Assembly: GCA_019117325.1 (NCBI GenBank)
Contig: DWZY01000165.1
Location: forward strand, 1 to 6,012
Length of the DNA: 6,012 nucleotides
Direction of reading: 5' to 3'
DNA from: Candidatus Brevibacterium intestinigallinarum
GTDB taxonomy: Bacteria > Actinomycetota > Actinomycetes > Actinomycetales > Brevibacteriaceae
The notes beneath the pieces are model-generated. The model did no database searches, was not told where the DNA came from, and saw only the letters and a list, made by a program, of their open reading frames with translations. Position 1 is the first letter of the stretch. Each line of letters begins with the position of its first letter. The position numbers and the translations under genes are program-made. Positions 1 through 6,012 of this stretch are shown in pieces.

Positions 1-632
1 ACGCGGCGGCCGTCGAGGAGCTGCGCGGCCTGGGCGGCACCGCCGAGGCGTTCACGGCGGACGTGGCCCGCGAGGAGGACGTGACGACCGCGATGGCGGC
101 GACGCTCGAGCGGTTCGGCCGCCTCGACACGCTCATCGCCAACGCGGGCGTGTCCGGCGCGTACGGGCGCCTGCACGAGCTGACGCTGGACGACTGGCGG
201 CGCGTGTCCGCGGTCAACGTCGAGGGCGTCATCCTCAGCTGCCAGGCGGCGGTCCGGACGCTCATGGAGCAGGGCGAGGGCGGGTCCCTCGTCCTCGTGT
301 CCTCACTGGCCGGCATCGAGGCGCCCACGCGGAACACCCTCTACGGGGCGACGAAGGCCGCGGTCCTCTCGCTCATGCGCGGCCTCGCGACCGAATACGC
401 ACGCGAGGGGATCCGCACGAACGCGATCCTGCCGGGCTGGATCGAGACGGAGATGACCCAGAAGTCCGTGGACAACCAGAAGTTCACGGACAAGGTGATC
501 TCGCGCGTGCCGTTCCGCCAGTGGGGCACCCCGGACGACTTCGCTGCGGCGGCCGTCTTCCTCACCGGCGACGGCTCCTCGTTCGTCAACGGGCAGCAGT
601 TGGTGATCGACGGCGGTTACACCGTATTCTGA
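1..632 (+). CDS. Short-chain dehydrogenase/reductase (SDR), 3' part only
   Basis: This is a classical SDR, an NAD(P)-dependent cytosolic oxidoreductase acting on a hydroxyl or keto group; the substrate cannot be read from the sequence. The frame is open from base 3, giving 209 visible residues before the TGA at 630-632. The family is usually about 250 residues, so about 40 N-terminal residues, including the TGxxxGxG cofactor loop, lie left of the window. GTG at 63 is an internal codon, not the start, because clear SDR sequence continues upstream of it. Visible in order (numbered from base 3): the NAG motif at 47-49, the active-site Asn in VNVEG at 72, the catalytic Ser in VSSLAG at 101, YGATK with Tyr114 and Lys118, a PG turn near 134, and the C-terminal VNGQQLVIDGG signature. 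The full catalytic Asn-Ser-Tyr-Lys set is present, so the enzyme should be active. The family call is firm; substrate and cofactor are unknown. Confidence 0.93.
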   Translation, partial: AAAVEELRGLGGTAEAFTADVAREEDVTTAMAATLERFGRLDTLIANAGVSGAYGRLHELTLDDWRRVSAVNVEGVILSCQAAVRTLMEQGEGGSLVLVSSLAGIEAPTRNTLYGATKAAVLSLMRGLATEYAREGIRTNAILPGWIETEMTQKSVDNQKFTDKVISRVPFRQWGTPDDFAAAAVFLTGDGSSFVNGQQLVIDGGYTVF

Positions 633-633
633 G

Positions 634-651
634 TCACACCCGCGCGTGTGA
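634..651. repeat. Inverted repeat TCACAC-N6-GTGTGA after the SDR stop
   Basis: Two perfect 6-base arms (634-639 and 646-651) flank a 6-base spacer and begin one base after the SDR stop codon. The right arm is also part of the left arm of the large hairpin at 641-686, so the two structures cannot form together in RNA. As DNA, the arms could be a regulator operator; as RNA, they could compete with the terminator. The symmetry is seen directly; both roles are inferred. Confidence 0.4.
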
Positions 652-695
652 GACCTGCCTCACAGGGGGCAGGCCTCACACGCGCGTTCTGTTTG
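641..695 (+). terminator. Strong hairpin between the SDR and ligase genes, probable terminator or attenuator
   Basis: A perfect 12-bp stem (641-652 with 675-686) continues, after one A/C mismatch, into a further 6-bp stem (654-659 with 668-673) and closes on an 8-base loop (660-667). The downstream side reads TTCTGTTTG, a weak T-rich tract. The shape fits an intrinsic terminator of the SDR gene. However, the next start codon is only 37 bases past the stem and I see no convincing promoter in that gap. Either some transcripts read through to the ligase or its promoter lies upstream of the hairpin. Confidence 0.65.
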
Positions 696-723
696 CCGCG
701 AACTGCACTCACCGGAGGTTTCG

Positions 724-2363
<1,640 letters not shown>

Positions 2364-2367
<4 letters not shown>

Positions 2368-2894
2368 GTGAGGGGGTGCCCACGCCCCAGGCTCCGGCGG
2401 TCATCGACGCTCCGGAGCAGGTCACGGCCGCGGTGCGCGTCGAGGGCTTCCCGGCTGCGCAGCTGCCGCAGCTGTTCGACGCGGTCTTCACCCGCCTCTT
2501 CCCCGCCCTGGGGCAGGCCGGCGTGCAGCCGGTGGGTCCGGCGCTCGCGCTGTACACCCGGGTGCCGGGGGAGACCGTCGACCTGGAGGTGGGCATCCCC
2601 GTGGATCGCGTGCTCGAGGGCACGGCGGACCTGGGCGCGTTGCAGCTGGAGACCGGTGAGGAGTTCGCGCTCGTCGCGCAGTCCTCGTCGCTGCCCGGCG
2701 GTCGTATCGCGACGGCGGCGCACCTGGGCGGATATGACGGACTGGGCGAGGCGTGGCAGACGTTCATGGGGGCGCTCGCCGCGCAGGGCACCCCGCCCGG
2801 GACGCCGTTCTGGGAGGTCTACACGACGGAGCCGTCGCCGGACATGGATCCCGCGGCGCTGCGCACGGACCTCTTCACCGCTCTGCAGGGCTGA
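2364..2894 (+). CDS. Stand-alone GyrI-like / effector-binding domain protein
   Basis: This 176-residue protein looks like a single GyrI-like (AraC effector-binding, SOUL-type) small-molecule domain with no helix-turn-helix. The first half-repeat spans about 25-80 (RVEGFPAAQLPQ to YTRVPG and VDLEVGIPV) and the second about 110-157 (LPGGRIATAAHLGGYDGL to FWEVYTTEP). The second half carries the family pattern H120-x-G-x-Y124-D and an acidic residue at E151 where family members keep a ligand-facing Glu. The start is set by the ATGA overlap with the ligase stop, with GAGGA at 2353-2357 six bases upstream; the frame stays open further upstream inside the ligase gene, but that part is shadow sequence. 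The overlap suggests translational coupling. Stand-alone members include ligand-binding proteins and, for some, hydrolases of cyclopropanoid compounds. Here the ligand is unknown; an acid or acyl-CoA handled by the ligase is an inference. Confidence 0.78.
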
Positions 2895-2923
2895 GCGCGC
2901 GGCGCTGCTGAGCGCACAGAGCA

Positions 2924-2962
2924 CAGGAGGGCCGCCCCGGGTCGACCGGGGCGGCCCTCCTG
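2924..2962. terminator. Perfect 17-bp hairpin, bidirectional terminator
   Basis: Arms 2924-2940 and 2946-2962 are exact reverse complements around a 5-base loop (GTCGA). The hairpin lies 29 bases after the GyrI-like stop and about 60 bases beyond the stop of the convergent GNAT gene, so it can serve both directions. Neither side has a real T tract. The rest of the gap 2895-3021 shows no gene or other clear signal. Confidence 0.8.
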
Positions 2963-3021
2963 CTGTCCGGATGTCGCGGACGCGCACCGGTGACGCACCG
3001 GGGTGCGACCGCTGGCGCGCC

Positions 3022-3882
3022 TTACGGGTGCGTCAGCAGGTAGGCCCCGCTGCGACGGAAGCCGCTCACCTGCCAGCCGTCCGCCATGAGCTCCACGAAG
3101 GCCCGGCGGACGGCCTCACGCCACACGGCCGCCAGCTGCGGATCCGTCCCGCGCAGGGTCTCCATGTCGCTGGGGATCTCGATCGACACGACCGGCGCCT
3201 CACGGGGCACGTCAAGCTCCTGCGGACGGCCGTCGTCGTCGATGCGGACGGCGGCCACGGCCTCGGCGTCCGGGTCGGTGAGCGACGGTGAGGGCGCGGC
3301 CGTGAGATCCCAGTCGACGAAGACGCGGTCCGAGGCCTGGCCCGCGTTCACCCCGTCGCGCATCTGGCCGTAGAAGTCCGCGTGGTACTCGACGAGGGAC
3401 GCGCCCAGCCGTGCCAGGTTGAAGTGCGCGTTGCGCGCGATGAGCGGGTCGAAGGTCCACGTCATGCGGGTGATGCCGTGCTCCAGGCACCACAGCCGCT
3501 GGTGCAGCTTCATCGCGGCGCCGATCCCGCGGCCCACGGCCTCGTGGCGCACACCGGCGACATGCGAGTGCATCGACGTGCCCACGGGAGCGGCGAAGAA
3601 GCCCACCGTCACCCCCAGCATCTGACCGCTGTCGCGGTCGAAGGCCGCAGCCGTGTAATTGCGGGCGTGGGCCAGCGCGATGAAGAGGCTGGGTTCCAGC
3701 ACGGTCGTGCCGGATCCGGTCACGTTCCACACCTCGTCCAGCAGGAGCGAGGCGTCGGCGGCCTCCTGCGCGGACTCGATGATGCGCACCTCGATGCGCG
3801 CGTCGTCCAGAGCCTCGCGGAGCTGATCCTCTGCGGCGGCCAGCTGCTCCTGGCTGACCTGTGATGCGACCGGTGTCTCCAT
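3022..3882 (-). CDS. GNAT-superfamily protein of the COG3375 type
   Basis: This 286-residue cytosolic protein matches my recollection of the predicted acetyltransferases of COG3375, whose substrate is not established. Residues 9-25 are a Gln/Glu/Ala-rich helix. The acetyl-CoA loop (GNAT motif A) is at about 111-129, reading VRHEAVGRGIGAAMKLHQR with the R118-G-x-G core. The family's TWTFDPLIARNAHFNLARLGA block is at 141-161, followed by EYHADFYGQMRDGVNAGQASDR at about 165-186. The C-terminal third (about 194-286) is less distinctive and includes an acidic linker. The chosen ATG has no good Shine-Dalgarno sequence (only GGGTGA directly before it). An ATG at 3890 is out of frame. A CACAAT box sits 6 bases before the start, so a leaderless message is possible. 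It is transcribed divergently from the hydroxyacyl-CoA dehydrogenase-like gene, and the stop is TAA. Confidence 0.85.
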   Translation of the reverse strand: METPVASQVSQEQLAAAEDQLREALDDARIEVRIIESAQEAADASLLLDEVWNVTGSGTTVLEPSLFIALAHARNYTAAAFDRDSGQMLGVTVGFFAAPVGTSMHSHVAGVRHEAVGRGIGAAMKLHQRLWCLEHGITRMTWTFDPLIARNAHFNLARLGASLVEYHADFYGQMRDGVNAGQASDRVFVDWDLTAAPSPSLTDPDAEAVAAVRIDDDGRPQELDVPREAPVVSIEIPSDMETLRGTDPQLAAVWREAVRRAFVELMADGWQVSGFRRSGAYLLTHP

Positions 3883-3888
3883 TCACCC

Positions 3889-3894
3889 ATTGTG
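3889..3894 (-). promoter_or_regulatory. Possible -10 box of a leaderless GNAT transcript
   Basis: On the minus strand this reads CACAAT, ending 6 bases before the ATG, which would put the first transcribed base at the start codon. It lacks the first T of the TANNNT consensus and has no recognisable -35 element, so the case is weak and rests mainly on spacing and the poor Shine-Dalgarno sequence. Confidence 0.25.
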
Positions 3895-3926
3895 CCACCG
3901 CGGGAGCCTGAGAGCGGGGAACCGTC

Positions 3927-3932
3927 TACCGT
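3927..3932 (+). promoter_or_regulatory. -10 box (TACCGT) of a probable leaderless transcript
   Basis: TACCGT fits the actinobacterial TANNNT -10 pattern and ends exactly 6 bases before the ATG at 3939, so transcription would begin at or next to the start codon. There is no Shine-Dalgarno sequence before that ATG. No clear -35 hexamer is visible at the usual distance, which is common for actinobacterial promoters. Confidence 0.5.
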
Positions 3933-3938
3933 GAGCGC

Positions 3939-4907
3939 ATGGACCTGTCACCTTCCCACAGTCTGCAGCCACCCGCCCGCGTCGCCGTCATCGGAGCCGG
4001 CACGATCGGCCTGTCCTGGGTGCGGCTCTTCGCCTCCCACGGCTCCCGCGTGCGCGTCTTCGATCCGCGTCCCGACCTCGAGGACGTCGTGCGGACCGCA
4101 GCCGCAGCCGCCGGGGCAGCACCGGGCGCCGTCGACTGCGCGGACTCCGCGTCTGACGCGGCGGACGGTGCGGACCTCGTGCAGGAGAGCGGACCCGAGC
4201 GCCCGGAGGACAAGGCGGCGCTGTTCGTCGAGCTGGCCGAGTCCGCGGCGGAGGACGCGCTGCTGCTGTCCTCGTCGTCCGCGATCCTGCCCACGCGCAT
4301 CGCGCAGTCGCTGGACGATGACGCGGCCGCCCGCATGCTCATCGGGCACCCCTTCAACCCGCCGCACATCATGCCGCTCGTCGAGGTGGTGCCGGGAGAG
4401 CGGACCGCGCCCGAGGCCGTCGACCGGGCGCTCGCGGCGTACCGCGCGTATGGCCGCACTCCGGTGGCGCTCGCCCGTGAGGCGCGGGGCTTCGTGGGCA
4501 ATCGCCTGCAGAACGCGGTGCTGCGGGAGGCGGTTCACCTCGTCCAATCGGGGGTCGTCGACGCCGCCGGCCTCGACGCGGTCGTGACGAACTCCCTGGG
4601 GCTGCGCTGGGCGGCGGTGGGACCGCTCGAGGGCATGCACCTGGGCGGGGGCGAGGCCGGCCTGCGCGGGTTCATGGAGCACATCGGCCCGTCCTTCGCG
4701 CAGATCGACCTGCACGAGCCGGACCTGAGCGACGCCGGCATGGCCCCGGTGTTCGAGCAGGTCGAGGCCGCCTACGGACTCCCGCCGGAGCCCGGCATCG
4801 CCCGCGAGCGCGACCGCGTCCAGGAGGCGATCATTCGGCTGCGGGCGCCTGGCGGCGCCGGCGGGGACCAGGACCAGGTGCAGGACCAAGCGCCGCCCGA
4901 GGGCTGA
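3939..4907 (+). CDS. 3-hydroxyacyl-CoA dehydrogenase family protein (possible L-carnitine dehydrogenase-like)
   Basis: This 322-residue NAD-dependent dehydrogenase oxidises a 3-hydroxy acid or 3-hydroxyacyl-CoA. The Rossmann domain opens with VAVIGAGTIG (glycine motif 19-24), and Asp42 at the end of strand 2 favours NAD over NADP. Next come E83 in VQESGPER, the Ser run at 111-114, the catalytic His137 in IGHPFNPP, E149 in VEVVPG, and Asn198 in GFVGNRLQ. The helical C-terminal domain holds GPLEGMHLGGGEAGLRGFMEHIGP (about 238-261), which resembles L-carnitine dehydrogenases more than ordinary 3-hydroxybutyryl-CoA dehydrogenases. Related lambda-crystallin/gulonate dehydrogenases are a third possibility. 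Residues from about 305 to 322 form a Gly/Gln/Asp-rich tail (GGDQDQVQDQ) that is probably disordered. The start is supported by TACCGT 6 bases upstream, not by a ribosome binding site. The family is firm; the substrate is open. Confidence 0.88.
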   Translation: MDLSPSHSLQPPARVAVIGAGTIGLSWVRLFASHGSRVRVFDPRPDLEDVVRTAAAAAGAAPGAVDCADSASDAADGADLVQESGPERPEDKAALFVELAESAAEDALLLSSSSAILPTRIAQSLDDDAAARMLIGHPFNPPHIMPLVEVVPGERTAPEAVDRALAAYRAYGRTPVALAREARGFVGNRLQNAVLREAVHLVQSGVVDAAGLDAVVTNSLGLRWAAVGPLEGMHLGGGEAGLRGFMEHIGPSFAQIDLHEPDLSDAGMAPVFEQVEAAYGLPPEPGIARERDRVQEAIIRLRAPGGAGGDQDQVQDQAPPEG

Positions 4908-4937
4908 CGGGACCGGGAGATCAGCGGAGCGCGCGCG

Positions 4938-4964
4938 TCCGCTCGCGGTCGTGCCGTGAGCGGA
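4938..4964. terminator. Hairpin between convergent genes
   Basis: Arms 4938-4948 and 4954-4964 form an 11-bp stem with one G-U wobble around a 5-base loop. Read on the minus strand, the wobble becomes an A-C mismatch, so the hairpin favours the plus-strand dehydrogenase transcript, whose stop lies 30 bases upstream. It could also stop the SnoaL-like transcript arriving from the right. There is no T tract. Confidence 0.55.
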
Positions 4965-4985
4965 GCCCCCGCCCCGAAGCGAGAC

Positions 4986-5339
4986 TCAGACCGCGGCGCG
5001 GAAGAAGAACGTGGTCCGCGTGCGGATGCGGTCCTCCTCGTCGAACTCCATGAAGTCCGCGAAGCCCTCGCGCGCCTGGGAGCCGTCCTTGAGGACGCCC
5101 TCGAAGGTGCCGCGGATGGCGGCGCGGGTGTCGTCCGCGATGATCTCGTCGACCGTGTGCGCACCGGACACGATGACCCGCTCACCGCGGTAGAACTCCC
5201 CGATCTGCGGACCGGTCAGGGTGTCGTAGCCGGGACGGTCGTACGTGGCCTCGGGCGCGAACAGCGCGATGGTCGCGTCCGCATCACCTGCGTCGACGAC
5301 GGTGTAGTAGCGGCGGGCGAGATCCTCGGTGCGGGACAT
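4986..5339 (-). CDS. SnoaL-like / NTF2-fold (ketosteroid isomerase-like) protein
   Basis: This 117-residue protein has the size and layout of a single SnoaL-like NTF2-fold domain. The N-terminal helices carry LARRYYTVVDAGDADATIALFAPEATYDRPG (about 8-37), followed by a helix around GPQIGEFYRG (43-52). The C-terminal half is a strand-rich barrel: AIRGTFEGVLKDG, then FADFMEFDEEDRIRTRTTFFF. These pocket-forming folds include isomerases, cyclases, hydrolases and non-catalytic binders, so no reaction is assigned. The ATG has a good ribosome binding site on the minus strand (GGAGG followed by AACC), which fixes the start. It is convergent with the dehydrogenase gene and divergent from the aldehyde dehydrogenase gene, so it is likely monocistronic within this window. 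Confidence 0.82.
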   Translation of the reverse strand: MSRTEDLARRYYTVVDAGDADATIALFAPEATYDRPGYDTLTGPQIGEFYRGERVIVSGAHTVDEIIADDTRAAIRGTFEGVLKDGSQAREGFADFMEFDEEDRIRTRTTFFFRAAV

Positions 5340-5390
5340 GGTTCCTCCAGATGGGGCGGGGGACGGATCGGGCAGCTGGCGGGCGGCGAT

Positions 5391-5402
5391 GCAGGCGCCT
5401 GC
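5391..5402. repeat. Perfect 12-bp palindrome GCAGGCGCCTGC
   Basis: This self-complementary 12-mer lies 51 bases before the SnoaL-like start codon and about 60 bases upstream of the aldehyde dehydrogenase promoter. Its position fits an operator for the SnoaL-like gene, or a hairpin in its leader. The palindrome is seen directly; the role is inferred. Confidence 0.4.
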
Positions 5403-5460
5403 GGTGGCCCGGCGATCCGCCGCAGTGCGGACGGTCGCTGTGCCACTGGTCGGACGGCCT

Positions 5461-5489
5461 TTGCCTCACGAGTGTGACCCGCCTAACGT
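5461..5489 (+). promoter_or_regulatory. Promoter of the aldehyde dehydrogenase gene
   Basis: TTGCCT (5461-5466) and TAACGT (5484-5489) are separated by exactly 17 bases, matching a housekeeping sigma-factor promoter with a TANNNT -10. The start of transcription would fall near 5495-5497, leaving a leader of about 55 bases before the ATG at 5552. I found no comparable promoter on the minus strand for the SnoaL-like gene. Confidence 0.6.
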
Positions 5490-5501
5490 GGGAGCCACAC
5501 T
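5466..5501. promoter_or_regulatory. Operator-like inverted repeats overlapping the aldehyde dehydrogenase promoter
   Basis: Two symmetric elements overlap the promoter. TCAC-N4-GTGA (5466-5477) sits in the spacer just behind the -35 hexamer. AGTGTG (5471-5476) pairs with CACACT (5496-5501), and these arms are centred on the -10 box. A protein bound to either element would touch the polymerase site, so repression is the simplest reading. The regulator is unknown. Confidence 0.4.
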
Positions 5502-5551
5502 AGTCGGCTTCGAGACCGGCTGTGCCGATACCCCACGTGGAGGAGTGTTCA

Positions 5552-6012
5552 ATGTCGATCTATCAGGTCCTCAACCCGGCTACCGGTGAAGTGGTGGAGA
5601 CGTATCCGACCGCGACGGATGAGCAGATCGCGGACGCGCAGCAGCGCAGCGCGGATGCGTTCGCGTCGTGGTCGCAGACCACCGTGGCAGAGCGTGCCGC
5701 GATCCTGACGAAGGTCGCGGATATCTATGGTGAGCGGATTGATGAGCTCGCGGAGATCATCCATGTGGAGATGGGCAAGGCGATCCCGGAGGCGAAGGGC
5801 GAGATCAAGCTGTGCCAGCTGATCTACCGGTACTTCGCGGATCACGCGGAGTCCTTCATGGAGGACGAGCCGCTGCGCGGGACCAGCCCGGATGAGGAGG
5901 CGTACGTCCGTCGCAAGCCGGTGGGTTCGCTGCTGGGCATCATGCCGTGGAACTTCCCCTACTACCAGGTGGCCCGGTTCGCGGCACCGAACCTGGCTCT
6001 GGGGAACACGAT
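5552..6012 (+). CDS. Aldehyde dehydrogenase, succinate-semialdehyde dehydrogenase-like (5' part)
   Basis: This is an NAD(P)-dependent aldehyde dehydrogenase that would oxidise an aldehyde to its acid in the cytosol. The gene is open to the window edge, giving 153 complete codons, about a third of a 450-500 residue family member. The ATG at 5552 follows GGAGGAG (5539-5545) at good spacing. The N-terminus MSIYQVLNPATGEVVETYP is typical, as are the EMGKAIPEAKGEI segment (73-85) and RKPVGSLLGIMPWNFPYYQVARFAAPNLALGN (121-152). That segment contains PWNFP with the oxyanion Asn134. The wording around PWNFP resembles the Sad/YneI and actinobacterial GabD1 branch of succinate-semialdehyde dehydrogenases. 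The catalytic Cys and Glu lie beyond the window, so activity and substrate cannot be checked. Codon use differs from neighbouring genes: six of eight Asp codons are GAT, and TAT, CGT and GGT are also used. Confidence 0.9.
   Translation, partial: MSIYQVLNPATGEVVETYPTATDEQIADAQQRSADAFASWSQTTVAERAAILTKVADIYGERIDELAEIIHVEMGKAIPEAKGEIKLCQLIYRYFADHAESFMEDEPLRGTSPDEEAYVRRKPVGSLLGIMPWNFPYYQVARFAAPNLALGNT

Noticed and set aside
63..632. GTG at 63 as the true start of the SDR
   Set aside because: The frame stays open to the window edge and the upstream codons read as normal SDR sequence; this start would also remove the cofactor-binding loop.
647..664. CRP-type site TGTGA-N-TCACA
   Set aside because: The half-sites match but the spacer is 8 bases rather than the usual 6, and they are better explained as parts of the hairpin stem and loop.
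3948..4889. Minus-strand open frame (313 codons) opposite the dehydrogenase gene
   Set aside because: No recognisable motifs, Arg/Val/Gly/Asp-rich composition, and fully covered by a gene with intact catalytic residues.
4851..4900. Near-repeats of GACCAG as a tandem repeat element
   Set aside because: They are a few imperfect units inside the coding tail of the dehydrogenase and simply encode Asp/Gln residues.

Overview
The window is GC-rich (roughly 70% by eye) with strong G/C preference at third codon positions. It has short intergenic gaps, ATGA start-stop overlap and at least one start that looks leaderless. This suggests a high-GC actinobacterium, perhaps Micrococcales, but I cannot name a genus from this sequence. 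There are no RNA genes, CRISPR arrays, insertion sequences or phage genes, and it reads as a stretch of chromosomal catabolic metabolism.

Left part (1-2962, plus strand): the 3' end of a short-chain dehydrogenase/reductase (SDR) gene runs in from the left edge. A strong hairpin follows it, then a gene for an AlkK-type fatty-acyl-CoA synthetase. That gene overlaps by 4 bases a small gene for a GyrI-like ligand-binding protein. A perfect 17-bp hairpin closes this unit.

Middle (3022-4907): a minus-strand gene for a stand-alone GNAT-fold protein of the COG3375 type is divergent from a plus-strand 3-hydroxyacyl-CoA dehydrogenase-family gene. The two starts are only 56 bp apart. The plus-strand gene has a TANNNT -10-like motif 6 bases before its ATG and no Shine-Dalgarno sequence, which points to leaderless transcription.

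Right part (4938-6012): an imperfect hairpin separates the dehydrogenase gene from a convergent minus-strand SnoaL/NTF2-like gene. A 212-bp divergent intergenic region follows, with a good plus-strand promoter and several inverted repeats. Next comes the 5' third of an aldehyde dehydrogenase gene (succinate-semialdehyde dehydrogenase-like), which runs off the right edge.

Taken together, the gene set (SDR, acyl-CoA ligase, hydroxyacyl-CoA dehydrogenase-like enzyme, aldehyde dehydrogenase) fits oxidation and CoA activation of small carboxylic acids, alcohols or aldehydes. A single pathway is an inference, because the genes lie in at least four transcription units. I see no clearly new system. 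The points most worth a second look are the coupled ligase/GyrI-like pair and the regulatory sequences around 634-690, 3883-3938 and 5391-5501.
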